Positions 6,208-6,262 of a stretch of 6,262 nt of DNA are shown piece by piece (within the stretch, counting starts at the first letter, position 1; each line of letters begins with the position of its first letter). Position numbers and translations under genes: made by a program. Under the pieces are notes generated by a model, which saw only the letters and a list, made by a program, of their open reading frames with translations, was not told the origin of the DNA and ran no database searches. The stretch is from positions 1-6,262 of the forward strand of contig JABFSY010000208.1 of assembly GCA_013140395.1 (NCBI GenBank), read 5' to 3'. This DNA is from Cyclobacteriaceae bacterium (GTDB taxonomy: Bacteria > Bacteroidota > Bacteroidia > Cytophagales > Cyclobacteriaceae).

Positions 6208-6262
6208 ATCGTTTGACGATGATGATTTGGATCACCCGGTGGGATCGCACGACACACCCTTG
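6167..6262 (+). CDS. folE: Probable GTP cyclohydrolase I (FolE), N-terminal fragment
   Basis: An open frame begins at ATG 6167, in a different frame from the PTPS-like gene, and runs off the right edge after 32 codons. The visible peptide has an acidic stretch (SFDDDDLD) followed by HPVGSHDTPL. This resembles the start of Bacteroidota-type FolE proteins, where a motif like HIGSSxETPLR precedes the catalytic domain. FolE converts GTP to 7,8-dihydroneopterin triphosphate, the substrate of the PTPS/QueD family, so the pairing makes biochemical sense. The catalytic residues lie outside the window. A TTG at 6188 is another possible start and would shorten the overlap with the upstream gene from 41 to 20 bases. 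The identification rests on a short match from memory and on context. Confidence 0.5.
   Translation, partial: MRQKEISLNIQPIKSFDDDDLDHPVGSHDTPL

Overview
The window looks like a housekeeping stretch of a Bacteroidota chromosome, probably Cytophagales-like. The evidence is the gene run ftsX - DUF3098 protein - uppP - truB - ribF, which I recognise from memory as a Bacteroidota-style arrangement; the lack of Shine-Dalgarno sequences before almost every start; short intergenic gaps; and promoter-like boxes of the Bacteroidota TAnnTTTG type. No mobile element, CRISPR array, rRNA, tRNA or phage gene was seen.

Layout. (a) 1-485 is the 3' end of an unrecognised gene with a Lys/Glu-rich linker and a small C-terminal domain; a strong intrinsic terminator (508-539) closes it. 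(b) 561-4065 is a tight five-gene operon on the + strand: ftsX (cell-division membrane protein), a 68-residue DUF3098-type membrane protein, uppP (undecaprenyl-diphosphate phosphatase), truB (tRNA pseudouridine-55 synthase) and ribF (riboflavin kinase/FAD synthetase). Gaps are 4, 5, -1 and 2 bases. (c) 4068-5657 on the - strand is a CPA1-type Na+/H+ antiporter that converges on ribF with only 2 bases between the stop codons. (d) 5658-5796 is a divergent regulatory region with three inverted repeats and two promoter candidates. (e) 5797-6207 is a PTPS/QueD-family pterin enzyme, overlapped by the start of a second + strand gene (6167 to the window end) whose first 32 codons resemble the N-terminus of GTP cyclohydrolase I (FolE).

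How the genes work together. ftsX and uppP both serve the cell envelope and division (divisome/peptidoglycan hydrolase control; lipid carrier recycling). truB and ribF serve tRNA modification and flavin cofactors, so the operon is a growth-linked housekeeping set rather than one pathway. The PTPS-like gene and the probable folE gene would supply successive early steps of pterin synthesis from GTP. The antiporter is a separate ion/pH homeostasis unit.

I found no convincing previously undescribed system. The most useful leads are the divergent regulatory region, the PTPS-like (rather than QueD-like) active-site spacing next to a probable folE, possible leaderless transcripts, and the unidentified partial protein at the left edge.
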